Origin: a virus
Virus record (IMG/VR): IMGVR_UViG_3300028027_000078
Span: 1 to 49,458 of that record
Direction: 5' to 3' (one strand)
DNA length: 49,458 bases
Position 1 is the stretch's first letter. Each line of letters opens with the position of its first letter. Under the pieces are notes generated by a model. The model made no database searches. It was not told the DNA's origin and saw nothing but the letters and a program-made list of their open reading frames with translations. The translations under genes were made by a program, and so were the position numbers. Below, in pieces: positions 7,655 through 15,881 of the stretch.

Positions 7655-9175
7655 TTAGTTGATTCTAATCGATTTATTTAAAATGTCATTTTCAAAAGAG
7701 GAATATAACCTCATTAATCTCTCGTAATTTGGGTCTCCCTTTACTAAAGGTCCCATTAAATTATGTTTATGTCCGTTTAATAAATCTATCATTGCTCTCA
7801 ATAACTCTAATAAATTCTCACCCCTAACGGTTGAATATGTATTAGGGTCTATGTCTTTTAGATAGTTTTCTTGAGATAACTCGTATTTGTTTAGATTTGT
7901 AAAATCAATAGTTTTACCTGAATCATTTGTATCAGTTGATAAAAGATAAATTTTATCCGATTTTAAAGAGGCGAAGGTTTGTTCGCCAGGAATGTTTGAG
8001 TCTTTAAGAACGTTTTCTTTTTTTGTGGTTGGTGTTATCGGTGGAGAAACTTTTGTTCTCGAAAATACTATTCCATTAATCGGACCACAACCTTTGTTAA
8101 TTGTTATTTTACTAAATATGGTTTTTCTTTCTGTCTTTTGAGCCGAGTCGGATAAAATCCTATTTTTACATTCACTTGTTGGTCTAAAATAAAATGGGTG
8201 TAAATCCCCTTCCGAATATGATGAATTAAATTCATTAAGGCTTTTTAAATGTAGAGTTTTTAAAACATCTCTTATTGTACAATATGTTTCTTCAGTATTT
8301 TCAGTTGTGAAAGTTAGGGTTGGGGTAGCCGTTAATCCCGTTGTACCATCTAAATTCAATAACTTATAGTAATCTTGAATTAAATCAACATCGGATAATT
8401 TTGGGTTATCTGTTCTATATAAACCACCAAATGGTTTTGTTAATTTATAAACATATAGTGTAACAGTTCTTGTGGTACCACTAAATTTATCTACCGAATA
8501 TTCAATAAGATGAGATAAGTCAGATATTGCAACAGTATTCGTAGTTATTTTTTCTTCTTTATATTCTTTTCTTTTACCAAATTTTTTAAGATGTAATGTG
8601 GATACTTTATTAGCCATTAGTGGTTGACTCACCATTATGGTTTTTTGTCCTGTTGTTGCGGAATCTTTCGCAATTAGTTTACCACCTCTAAGCTGTACCC
8701 CATTTTCTGTAAAAATTACATCAGAACCATATTTTCCATAAAGACCAAAATCTGTTGTTTTTGCAAACGCAGCAACTGATTTCGGATTCTTATATCCGTC
8801 AGCCTTTGTTGAATCCATAACGGCAGGTCCGTGTTTTGCGGAAACTCCGTATGTTGTATTTTCAACTTGAGCCGAGTGTGTTTGAGAATTATAATCAAAC
8901 ATTGTTGTAAAAGGACCAGCAATATATTCGGTATTTACAGTGTCTTTGTCAGGATTATAATTTATAATTTTAACCGCTTGACCCTTTTCAGGAATGAAAT
9001 TAATATTTGTTGGTAAAAATGGGTATGCTAAAAATAAATCATTGTCTTCCCATTTGGTATATTCTAATGCCTTTTCTTGTTGACTAACCCAAGAACTGTA
9101 TCTAACACATCTAATAGCACCTAAACCAGACGGGTCAAAATTATCAACACAAATACCAATATCAATTATTTTCAT
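7655..9175 (-). CDS. Baseplate hub/spike protein with gp5-like OB domain
   Basis: A 506-residue protein. Residues about 1-110 look like the N-terminal OB-fold of T4 gp5. They begin with an opening MKIIDIGICVDNFDPSGLGA strand pair, followed by PFLPTNINFIPEKGQAVKII and a GPF strand. The phrase 'P-x-x-G-x-x-V-x-I' is typical. No lysozyme domain and no obvious triple-helix repeat follow, so a separate protein would have to supply cell-wall cleavage. The C-terminus carries INLNGHKHN-like sequence (LLNGHKHNLMGPLVKG) and a helical end. It is co-directional with the 66-residue gene (4-nt overlap) and the 632-residue gene upstream. The hub assignment is moderate; the structural nature is fairly safe. 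Confidence 0.6.
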   Translation of the reverse strand: MKIIDIGICVDNFDPSGLGAIRCVRYSSWVSQQEKALEYTKWEDNDLFLAYPFLPTNINFIPEKGQAVKIINYNPDKDTVNTEYIAGPFTTMFDYNSQTHSAQVENTTYGVSAKHGPAVMDSTKADGYKNPKSVAAFAKTTDFGLYGKYGSDVIFTENGVQLRGGKLIAKDSATTGQKTIMVSQPLMANKVSTLHLKKFGKRKEYKEEKITTNTVAISDLSHLIEYSVDKFSGTTRTVTLYVYKLTKPFGGLYRTDNPKLSDVDLIQDYYKLLNLDGTTGLTATPTLTFTTENTEETYCTIRDVLKTLHLKSLNEFNSSYSEGDLHPFYFRPTSECKNRILSDSAQKTERKTIFSKITINKGCGPINGIVFSRTKVSPPITPTTKKENVLKDSNIPGEQTFASLKSDKIYLLSTDTNDSGKTIDFTNLNKYELSQENYLKDIDPNTYSTVRGENLLELLRAMIDLLNGHKHNLMGPLVKGDPNYERLMRLYSSFENDILNKSIRIN

Positions 9176-9372
9176 TTCTTAATTCTTTTCTCTATTTCAT
9201 TATTTACATCATTATATAAAATTTCAATAGATTCCAAATGTCTTGTTAAATCTATAATTAAATTTTTTGTTTTTTCGTGTTCCGTATATAACTCATTTAC
9301 CACAATAAATAAATCTTTGTTCGATTTATTTTTAGGGTCTTTTGCAATATCTATTAATTTTTCTTTTTCCAT
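9172..9372 (-). CDS. Small helical protein of unknown function
   Basis: A 66-residue Lys/Glu/Ile-rich protein, almost wholly alpha-helical by appearance and able to form a coiled coil (segments 20-45 and 50-64). Its stop overlaps the start of the gp5-like gene by 4 nt, and its start is 1 nt from the end of the 632-residue gene. It is therefore translated as part of the tail-protein operon that starts at the 11656 late element. It could be an assembly chaperone for the hub protein. This is inferred from size and position only. Confidence 0.65.
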   Translation of the reverse strand: MEKEKLIDIAKDPKNKSNKDLFIVVNELYTEHEKTKNLIIDLTRHLESIEILYNDVNNEIEKRIKK

Positions 9373-9373
9373 G

Positions 9374-11272
9374 TTAGAACATTTTTCCTGAACTTGTTAT
9401 AATACCAGGTGGAATTATAATAGGTAAACCAAAAGGTGTTGGTATGATGACCTCTTGTGTTGATACTTGAATAAAACTATTTGCATCGTGTTCTTCAGTA
9501 TTACCGTCAATAATTGATTTAACTAAAGCAGTTAAATTATTTGATTCTCCAAAAATTGGTGCTGTACTAATTCCTGACGATTCTAATTTTTCGGTAACAT
9601 TTAACAATGCTCTATCTGTACTATATCCAGGTAAATAATGGGATAATCCTAATAAAAATCCGGGTACTTGAGCAACACCACCAGCGAGTCCGGAAACACC
9701 ACCTTTCAATGCCAAATCTATTGATTGTGATATTAACTTAAACAAAGTATCACAATTATCTAAACCTAATTCTAATAATTTTGTTAATAAAGCAATTAAT
9801 GATGTTATTATAACAAAATAACGTTTAGCTTTATTTTTTAATATCTTTAATGCTAATCTTTGTAAGAAATTTAATAAATCAATTTTAACTCTTTTCCAAA
9901 ATTCAGCTAAGAATTTCCAAAGTAGATTTCTAATAATTTCATTAAATAATTTACTTAGTTTTTTCATAATTTCTTTTGCCGATTCTACTAATCCACTAAC
10001 ACCTGCAACAACTGATTTATATATAATGACAATTGGTAACATGTACTTTGGTGCCAATACGGACCCAATTAATGCTTTTGGTAAGTTTAAGATAAAAGTG
10101 TTTAATAATGATAAGTGAAAATTATCTGGCGGTATTGAAGAATCTGATGTTTCATGTGCAGCAGATGCTGCATTTAATAGTGCATTATTTACCGCATCAT
10201 TTAAATTCTTTTTATTTGATAGGTAGACAAAGTCCTCATAATGGGAGGTGTCAGCAACCGATTCAAAATTGTTACAATCTTTAAATCTTAGGACCTTTTT
10301 ATATCTTGCACTTTCATCGTCTAAATCAATACCCTCAACATTATCGAAATCAAAATAAAATTCAATATCTTCATCGTTTTCATTAAATTGTGTACTTGGA
10401 TTTTGATTTGTACCTGTAGATGTTGGATTGTTACATAGTGCACATAATTTCGCTAATAATCTATTCAAATCGTTAAATCCCTTATCAAATAAAGGTGGTT
10501 CGGTACCGTCCCCTTGTAATGTCATCAACATTGCCGTTTTTGTAACCCCGCTAATATCTAAAAATTCAATATTTGTATAATATGTTGTTAAGAATTCATC
10601 AACCTTAGTTACACTAAAATTATCAAATGTGTATTTTTGAGTTGCTGAGTCCCAATCAAAATCAAATATTGGGTCACCATCCTTTGTAGTAAATGTTTGT
10701 CCCGTTGTAAAACCACTATAAAGTAGTTGGTTCATTTTAACTAACCCTCTTTCTTTATTATCTTCATAAACAATTTTACCACTATTACTAACCGGTGAAA
10801 CCGTTAATACATTCATGAAATCAAATTCAGAAGGTGATATTGTTACACTATTGATTAAAGATTTATTTGTACCACAAATACCATCACCGGCAAACAGAAC
10901 CTTTTTAACACTATCCATAACAATCTGTTTTGAACTTCTTAAAGTTTCATTTATAGAATCGTTTGTGTGTTGTCTAAGTCTTTGTTTGTTTGTACTTTTT
11001 TCGTTAATTTCTATCTTATTATTCGTACCTAAAAATCCCTCAACGGTATCGATTAATTCACCAAAAATATCCTTGTTGTTCTCTTTTTTCTTTTTTCTTT
11101 TTTCGGCAAAGTCAGAAAGCTTTTTACCAAAAAGTGCATCGGTTGTGGGTAAGTCATTTAAGAATTTATCACTTTTCTCTTTGAAACTTTTCTCACCATC
11201 GTCGGCTATTCTCTTAACCGCATCAATTTTGGCCTTTATTTTAGACTTCTGTTCTTTTATCTTAGATGCCAT
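9374..11272 (-). CDS. Large virion protein with hydrophobic core region, unknown
   Basis: A 632-residue protein that I do not recognise. Residues 1-70 are a Lys-rich coiled coil. Residues 120-350 are a mixed, mostly beta domain with an acidic loop near 295-320. Residues about 385-430 and 485-540 are strongly hydrophobic or Gly/Ala rich (LPIVIIYKSVVAGVSGLV, YFVIITSLIALLTKLL), linked by an amphipathic Trp/Leu/Lys helix. The C-terminus is Pro/Ile rich (VIIPTPFGLPIIIPPGIITS). Such a region could insert into a membrane or be buried in the tail lumen. It lies between a helical 126-residue protein and the gp5-like hub. A hub or cell-envelope penetration role is plausible but unproven. Confidence 0.6.
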   Translation of the reverse strand: MASKIKEQKSKIKAKIDAVKRIADDGEKSFKEKSDKFLNDLPTTDALFGKKLSDFAEKRKKKKENNKDIFGELIDTVEGFLGTNNKIEINEKSTNKQRLRQHTNDSINETLRSSKQIVMDSVKKVLFAGDGICGTNKSLINSVTISPSEFDFMNVLTVSPVSNSGKIVYEDNKERGLVKMNQLLYSGFTTGQTFTTKDGDPIFDFDWDSATQKYTFDNFSVTKVDEFLTTYYTNIEFLDISGVTKTAMLMTLQGDGTEPPLFDKGFNDLNRLLAKLCALCNNPTSTGTNQNPSTQFNENDEDIEFYFDFDNVEGIDLDDESARYKKVLRFKDCNNFESVADTSHYEDFVYLSNKKNLNDAVNNALLNAASAAHETSDSSIPPDNFHLSLLNTFILNLPKALIGSVLAPKYMLPIVIIYKSVVAGVSGLVESAKEIMKKLSKLFNEIIRNLLWKFLAEFWKRVKIDLLNFLQRLALKILKNKAKRYFVIITSLIALLTKLLELGLDNCDTLFKLISQSIDLALKGGVSGLAGGVAQVPGFLLGLSHYLPGYSTDRALLNVTEKLESSGISTAPIFGESNNLTALVKSIIDGNTEEHDANSFIQVSTQEVIIPTPFGLPIIIPPGIITSSGKMF

Positions 11273-11652
11273 TACAATCTATAGTTAGTTTCGTTTTTAT
11301 TGTCACCATCATTAACCAACTTATCCAATAACTCTCTATCTTCCTCGGATAATGTTAATTTACCCATAGGACCACCTTTACCACCACCACTTCCTTGGGT
11401 TTGTTTAAGGAGTGCACTTTGTAATTTTACAAGGGATATTTTCTTTTCGGTAAGGTCATTTAAAACCTTTTGTTGTTCTTTGATAACGGGACCAATAACA
11501 CTCATATCTTCAGCATCTTTCATGAAAGAAAGCATCTTTTTCATAATGATTGAGGCGGTGTTTCGGTTCTCAACCACATCATTATATATCTCCTGCATTA
11601 AAGCCAATGCGGAATCAACATCTAATGATATTAAATTTCTTTGTGTTCTCAT
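11272..11652 (-). CDS. Helical protein with Gly-rich linker, unknown
   Basis: A 126-residue, mainly helical protein. Residues 5-85 form long helices (VDSALALMQEIYNDVVENR and a Met-rich helix). A GSGGGKGGPMGK linker at about 91-103 leads to a short acidic C-terminal tail. Its stop and the next ATG share one base (TAATG), so translation is coupled to the 632-residue protein. A late-type TATTTATA ends just 3 nt before the ATG. It is the first gene of the late tail operon and may be a structural or assembly partner. It sits next to the gp55-like sigma gene, but I see nothing that supports a gp33-type coactivator. Confidence 0.65.
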   Translation of the reverse strand: MRTQRNLISLDVDSALALMQEIYNDVVENRNTASIIMKKMLSFMKDAEDMSVIGPVIKEQQKVLNDLTEKKISLVKLQSALLKQTQGSGGGKGGPMGKLTLSEEDRELLDKLVNDGDNKNETNYRL

Positions 11653-11655
11653 ACC

Positions 11656-11663
11656 TATAAATA
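11656..11663 (-). promoter_or_regulatory. Putative late promoter element TATTTATA
   Basis: Minus-strand TATTTATA ends 3 nt before the ATG of the 126-residue gene. This is one of the clearest cases in which any transcript initiated downstream of the element would be leaderless. Confidence 0.5.
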
Positions 11664-11666
11664 GAT

Positions 11667-12365
11667 TTATTCTAAAAATCCACCCAAAATTCCGTCGTAC
11701 ATCTTTTTGAATTTCTTTAGGGATATTCTAATCTCTTTGGTTGAGAGAGATGTCATTTCTCGTAATGATAATAAAATAAGATTTTTGTTAAATTTATTAC
11801 CGTCACCGACTTGGAATATTCTATCAAAATTATTGAAAATTTCAAGTAAAGCGTAACCTAATTTTTGTTCGTTATCCGTTAGGTCCTCCTTTTCCATAAA
11901 TTCCTCTAAGGATATTGTTAGTTTGATAATAACATCCCGATAATCTACAATATACTCGTCAATAACATAGGATAAATCTGTTCTATCTTCTATATCAGAT
12001 GAGATGTCATCATATGATACTTGTCTATTCTGTTCTTTAGTATCTTTCTGTATTGCACCCATAAGGTAATTTTTACAGATTGTACCAAAATAAGAATAAG
12101 CCTTATGGTTTTTTGTGTGATCAAATTTGTGAATTTTGGTAATTAAAAACGACATTGTATCGTTATGTATTTCCTCAAATTCCAAATCTTTTCTATAAAG
12201 TTTATAACGTCGAATAATTGATTCGACCATTATAATTAGGGGTTCTCGTAAATATTCGTTGAATATCTTGTTTTTTTCCGCATCGTCACTACTTTCAAGG
12301 TAGTCGACTACCGCCTTCTCTTGATCCTCCCCAAAATAAATTTTTTGGGTTCGTTTTCTCGGCAT
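11667..12365 (-). CDS. 55: Late-transcription sigma factor (T4 gp55-like)
   Basis: A 232-residue divergent sigma-70 family protein, expected to direct host RNA polymerase to late promoters. Region 2-like sequence is visible at about 45-110: MVESIIRRYKLYRKDLEFEE, then a helix, then FDHTKNHKAYSYFGTICKNY. The last matches the aromatic region 2.3/2.4 pattern (Y-x-Y-F/W-x-x-x-I-x-N). No region 4 helix-turn-helix is obvious, as in T4 gp55 (185 aa). The C-terminus (KKMYDGILGGFLE) is a short hydrophobic/acidic tail resembling the sliding-clamp-binding tail of T4 gp55. The gene is last in a host-type-promoter operon, as expected for an early or middle regulator of late genes. Confidence 0.8.
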   Translation of the reverse strand: MPRKRTQKIYFGEDQEKAVVDYLESSDDAEKNKIFNEYLREPLIIMVESIIRRYKLYRKDLEFEEIHNDTMSFLITKIHKFDHTKNHKAYSYFGTICKNYLMGAIQKDTKEQNRQVSYDDISSDIEDRTDLSYVIDEYIVDYRDVIIKLTISLEEFMEKEDLTDNEQKLGYALLEIFNNFDRIFQVGDGNKFNKNLILLSLREMTSLSTKEIRISLKKFKKMYDGILGGFLE

Positions 12366-13144
12366 TAAGCTGGTTGATAATTTACATCTCGTTTATTTTT
12401 AAAGAAAAACTCTTTCTTCGCAGTGTCCAACCAAAATTTAACTTCATTTTCAGATAATATCATTTTTTCATCATTTTTGTATTTCCAAAATAATGAATCT
12501 TCTCTTAAATTAACGTGTTGATATCCCGCCTTTGGTACCGTCATTATTCTAACCCCGTTATGTGTTAATCTCAATAAGAATTCATAAACAAATGTTAATT
12601 TAATATTTTCTTTAAATTTACCATTGTCTTTAATAACCTGTGTTTTGAATAATCCACCACTTGTTTGATAGTTTTGAAAATCCAATAACACCTCGTTATC
12701 GATAAAACCTTGTATATCGGTAAACCCATACGCCCAAGCAGATTCGTTAGTATAGTTGATAAACTTACCCTCTACGTTGATATCCTTTACTATTGGTAAA
12801 AATACTGAAACGTCGGTAAAGACTTTACTGTATTCATTCATCGATTTTAACCAAATTGGTTTAAATTCATCATCAACTTCTAAAATTGTAAACCATTCGG
12901 TGTCACAATTGTCGATACCTAAATTTACTTGTGAACAAAAATCAGTTTCACCTTTATTTGCAACAATATTAATTTCTAATTTATTTGATAAATCTTTTAG
13001 TTCTTTTTTTAATGATGTTGGACAAACAATAGAAACTTTTACATCATTATGAAAGTCTTCAATTGACGATAGGGAGTTATTTAACATTTCCTTATAATCA
13101 TCAGATAAGGTATGAATTGGTAAAATTACTGTTATATTTTTCAT
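12365..13144 (-). CDS. Family 2-like glycosyltransferase
   Basis: A 259-residue GT-A fold glycosyltransferase. The N-terminus (MKNITVILPIHTLSDDYKEM) is the standard first strand of GT2 enzymes. The nucleotide-sugar-binding acidic motif appears as VDDE in FTILEVDDEFKP at about 86-97, in place of the usual DxD. GGLFKTQVI in the middle fits the acceptor-side loop. It overlaps the following GT gene by 4 nt (ATGA), and its stop overlaps the gp55-like start by one base. Sugar and target are unknown: virion protein, phage DNA, or host surface glycan are all possible. Confidence 0.78.
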   Translation of the reverse strand: MKNITVILPIHTLSDDYKEMLNNSLSSIEDFHNDVKVSIVCPTSLKKELKDLSNKLEINIVANKGETDFCSQVNLGIDNCDTEWFTILEVDDEFKPIWLKSMNEYSKVFTDVSVFLPIVKDINVEGKFINYTNESAWAYGFTDIQGFIDNEVLLDFQNYQTSGGLFKTQVIKDNGKFKENIKLTFVYEFLLRLTHNGVRIMTVPKAGYQHVNLREDSLFWKYKNDEKMILSENEVKFWLDTAKKEFFFKNKRDVNYQPA

Positions 13145-14208
13145 GCTGTAGTTTCTTCTTCTTTTAATTTATTAAGTGCATTCTCGATAGATTCCACTCT
13201 TTTATTTATTAGTGATTTGAAAATTGATACTATATTATTTTTTGTTATTTCAGTATCATATGGTAATAAAGTTTCTTTCATTTTTTCCTTAACTTCATCA
13301 CTCAATTCTACCCCTTCAACCCAAGCCATAACGTAAGTCGCCAAAATTTCCACTAACTTATTGGTATCATATGTCCACATTCCATTCTCATCTAACCATT
13401 CAGGTTCAATGTTTGGTATTTTACCTACAACAGGTACTCCACATTTCATTGATTCTAATGGAAATGTACCAAAGGTTGATTCATCATCTACCCAAACAGA
13501 AACCATACATTCTTTTAACGCGGTTGCAAATTCATCATAAGATAATTGAACCATATCTTTAAATGTTATCCAACGTAATTGTGGATATTTTAAATAAAAT
13601 TCAGATATAATTCTTCTATGAATTAATCGGTCTCTTGTACTAATAGCAATGAATGGTTTTAATGGTAACGATATTGGTTTAAAGTTTTCACCGATAATTG
13701 GAGGAATAACAAAAACTAAAGACTCTGGAAATATATCTAAAATATATTTTTTAGTTTCTTCTGTTGTTGTAATAACTCTATCAAAACCATAATCACTCCA
13801 ACGACTACCGATTGGTAAGTTTTCAAAAATGTAATCTTTTTGTTGTATCAACATTACTTTTACACATTTAACACTAGATAGTTGTTCTAACGCGTTTGAA
13901 TAATATTCAGGCACCACAAGTACATCGTCTATTTTTATTTCTACCTTATCTTCTTTGATAGTAACAACACTTAATTCATCATATGTGTTACCTAACCAAT
14001 TACTAACTCCGGTATAGTTTTTATCCTCCACCAATATTTTAACATTGTAATCATTTTGTTTCAATGTTAATGCCATATCATAGATATGTTTTACTGATGC
14101 TCTTGCGTTATTTCTTGTGTCATATGTTAAAAAATATATGACATTTTCTTTTGTTGCGAGTCTTCCTAATGAGGACTCTAATTTCTCAATGTTTTCTTTA
14201 TTACTCAT
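13141..14208 (-). CDS. GT-B (family 4-like) glycosyltransferase
   Basis: A 355-residue protein with a two-domain Rossmann (GT-B) layout. The N-terminal domain starts with VIYFLTYDTRNNARASVKHI. The C-terminal domain contains FIAISTRDRLIHRRIISEFY and the donor-binding motif FGTFPLESMKCGVPVVGKIP. That last sequence is the conserved E-x-x-x-x-G-x-P-V element of GT4 enzymes. A C-terminal helical tail follows. It forms a tight cluster with the GT2 gene downstream (4-nt overlap) and the 97-residue gene upstream (8-nt overlap). All are read from the host-type promoter near 15071-15101. The substrate is unknown. Confidence 0.8.
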   Translation of the reverse strand: MSNKENIEKLESSLGRLATKENVIYFLTYDTRNNARASVKHIYDMALTLKQNDYNVKILVEDKNYTGVSNWLGNTYDELSVVTIKEDKVEIKIDDVLVVPEYYSNALEQLSSVKCVKVMLIQQKDYIFENLPIGSRWSDYGFDRVITTTEETKKYILDIFPESLVFVIPPIIGENFKPISLPLKPFIAISTRDRLIHRRIISEFYLKYPQLRWITFKDMVQLSYDEFATALKECMVSVWVDDESTFGTFPLESMKCGVPVVGKIPNIEPEWLDENGMWTYDTNKLVEILATYVMAWVEGVELSDEVKEKMKETLLPYDTEITKNNIVSIFKSLINKRVESIENALNKLKEEETTA

Positions 14209-14494
14209 CGTCTTCGTTTAATTCTTCGATTAAGATTTTATATTTTATTAGGGTGTTAAATGCCAATTTAAATGATGTGGTAGTTGAGTTTTGTGCAAAT
14301 GCACCCATTTCTTCGTCAACATCGTCTACCTCACCTAAGATTCTTTCTAAACACATTTTAATAATTTCATATTTAAAAATGTTTATTTCTAAAGTATCTT
14401 CTTCTTCTTCAGTTTTTATTTTGTTTCCTGTTCTACATTTTTCTGTGATTCCGTCAAGGTCAATGTAGTAGTATTTTCCGAAAATTTCGACCAT
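14201..14494 (-). CDS. Small acidic protein of unknown function
   Basis: A 97-residue acidic protein with an opening MVEIFGKYYYIDLDGITEKC strand pair and two C-terminal helices. Its 5' end overlaps the upstream HAD-like gene by 79 nt in another frame, an unusually long overlap for this genome. The start could therefore lie a little later, but no other ATG exists before codon 47. It overlaps the downstream glycosyltransferase start by 8 nt. No family is recognised. It is part of the operon carrying two glycosyltransferases and the late sigma factor. Confidence 0.6.
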   Translation of the reverse strand: MVEIFGKYYYIDLDGITEKCRTGNKIKTEEEEDTLEINIFKYEIIKMCLERILGEVDDVDEEMGAFAQNSTTTSFKLAFNTLIKYKILIEELNEDDE

Positions 14495-15066
14495 GGTTCT
14501 TGTATTTCAGTTAATTTAGTTATTTCTTTTGTATAAGTAAAGTGTCCGTTATATTTGGTACTGAACTTTATACCTGTTTTATTTTCAGGACATAAGTCTA
14601 AAATTTTCTTATTGTCCGTTACCCACGCATCACATAGATTCCAATTGTGATTAATATCTTCAGTCTTTATGAATTTTATGTTATTACCAAGAAACCCATT
14701 TTTTGATAAAAAGAATAAAGTCGCTGGTTTGGATTTTCCTAATTCATTTAAACCAACTAATGTAAAATTATGTTCTTTATTATCGAACAATAATTTATGT
14801 AAGTCTGTAAATGTTGTTGAATAACTTAACCCTGCGTGACCAAATATTTCAATGGGGTATTCCATAAAAAGAAAAAAGTCGAATTCGTCTTGTGATTGAA
14901 ACCTATAATGATTAAATAAATCATCATTTTGAATTGGCTCAACGACACCGTATTCGAACTTATTTTCGTTCTCAAAATCAGATGCTAGATAAGCATCATT
15001 ATAGTGGTAGTCAAATTTTTGTATTGTGTTTCTTAAAACACCATCGATGCTAATGAATATTTCCAT
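14416..15066 (-). CDS. HAD-like protein with altered nucleophile motif
   Basis: A 216-residue protein resembling HAD-superfamily nucleotidase-type phosphatases. The N-terminal MEIFISIDGVLRNT matches motif I (hhhDxDGT/V), but the nucleophile position is Ser6 instead of Asp; the second Asp (Asp8) is kept. Motif II-like FTLVGLNELGKSKPATLFFL and a motif IV-like WVTDNKKILDL followed by GIKFSTKYN are in the expected order. If motif I is read correctly, ordinary phosphatase chemistry through an aspartyl intermediate is not possible. The protein may be a binder or may use altered chemistry. It is the first gene of the unit that ends in the late sigma factor. Confidence 0.6.
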   Translation of the reverse strand: MEIFISIDGVLRNTIQKFDYHYNDAYLASDFENENKFEYGVVEPIQNDDLFNHYRFQSQDEFDFFLFMEYPIEIFGHAGLSYSTTFTDLHKLLFDNKEHNFTLVGLNELGKSKPATLFFLSKNGFLGNNIKFIKTEDINHNWNLCDAWVTDNKKILDLCPENKTGIKFSTKYNGHFTYTKEITKLTEIQEPWSKFSENTTTLTLTESQKNVEQETK

Positions 15067-15070
15067 ATAA

Positions 15071-15101
15071 GAAATATAACATTATCGAGATTATAAGTAA
15101 A
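15071..15101 (-). promoter_or_regulatory. Host-type promoter for the HAD/glycosyltransferase/sigma operon
   Basis: On the minus strand, TTTA (15098-15101), a 19-nt spacer and TATATTTC (15071-15078) approximate the Bacteroidota consensus. Each box has one mismatch at its last base. The -7 box ends 4 nt before the ATG at 15066. Confidence 0.42.
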
Positions 15102-15103
15102 CC

Positions 15104-15835
15104 CTAATCGTATCTATTTAGTATTTCACCGATGATTGGATTTCGTACAATATCCTCCATACCGAACTCAAATATCCCAATTCCCTTTACATCGTGTAAT
15201 CTTTTCTTTGCGTCGAATAAACCTGATTTTGTTTTATCTCTAAACTTATCTGATTGTTCAAGGTCACCCGAAATAAAAAATTTAGAATTAAATCCAATAC
15301 GAGTTAATAATAATTTAATCTGAGATGGAGTAGCGTTTTGTGCCTCTTCAAAAACAAGGATAGTATTGTCTACATTCCAACCTCTCATATAAGCAAGTGC
15401 AGCAACTTCAATATAACCTTGGTCTTTTAATGTTTCACGAGCCTCTTTACCAATAATTTTATTCAAAAGGTAATATGAAGGGTAAATGTATGGGTCTAAT
15501 TTCTCTTCTAAACCCCCTGGAAGTGATCCTAATTTCTCCTCAGCTTCAACTGCTGGTCTTACTATGATAATCTTCTCATACTTGTTAGAATCGTCATATA
15601 ATAGGTCCACAGCACGTTTCATTGCTATGTAGGACTTACCCACACCTGCAGGACCGAAACATAATGTGATTTGATTTTCACCAAGTATATTCCAATAGGT
15701 TTCTTGGTTTTTGGTTAGGAACTTTTCTTTTGGACGTTTAATAATTTGTCTAATCTTATCTTTATGAGATATCTTCTTCTCTTCAACAACTACAGGTATT
15801 GGGTAGTTTTTTCCAATCTTAGGTTTTAATGCCAA
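15104..15835 (-). CDS. phoH: PhoH-like ATPase, TTG start
   Basis: A 243-residue PhoH-family P-loop ATPase, common in T4-like phages. Walker A GPAGVGKS lies at 61-68, and the Walker B region TILVFEEAQN at about 158-167 has Glu-Glu where bacterial PhoH has Asp-Glu. VRPAVEAEEKLGSLPG and SGDLEQSD are further family signatures. There is no in-frame ATG before the Walker A motif. The frame is closed by a TGA seven codons upstream of the TTG at 15835. A late-type TATTTATA at 15869-15876 also supports a start here. The function in phages is uncertain, possibly RNA-related ATPase activity. Confidence 0.9.
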   Translation of the reverse strand: MALKPKIGKNYPIPVVVEEKKISHKDKIRQIIKRPKEKFLTKNQETYWNILGENQITLCFGPAGVGKSYIAMKRAVDLLYDDSNKYEKIIIVRPAVEAEEKLGSLPGGLEEKLDPYIYPSYYLLNKIIGKEARETLKDQGYIEVAALAYMRGWNVDNTILVFEEAQNATPSQIKLLLTRIGFNSKFFISGDLEQSDKFRDKTKSGLFDAKKRLHDVKGIGIFEFGMEDIVRNPIIGEILNRYD

Positions 15836-15868
15836 AACTTTAAATTTTAAATTTCAATTCTTATTGTA

Positions 15869-15876
15869 TATAAATA
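15869..15876 (-). promoter_or_regulatory. Putative late promoter element TATTTATA
   Basis: Minus-strand TATTTATA lies 33 nt before the PhoH TTG start, in the gap between dUTPase and phoH. Confidence 0.42.
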
Positions 15877-15881
15877 TCTAA

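Noticed and set aside
7655-9175. Lysozyme domain in the gp5-like hub
   Set aside because: No E-x8-D-x5-T type catalytic pattern or lysozyme-like helical region is visible between the OB part and the C-terminus.
10815-11710. Two plus-strand frames (157 and 136 residues)
   Set aside because: They are Phe/Ser/Leu-rich antisense shadows of the Lys/Glu-rich minus-strand tail genes, which have coherent spacing and late elements.
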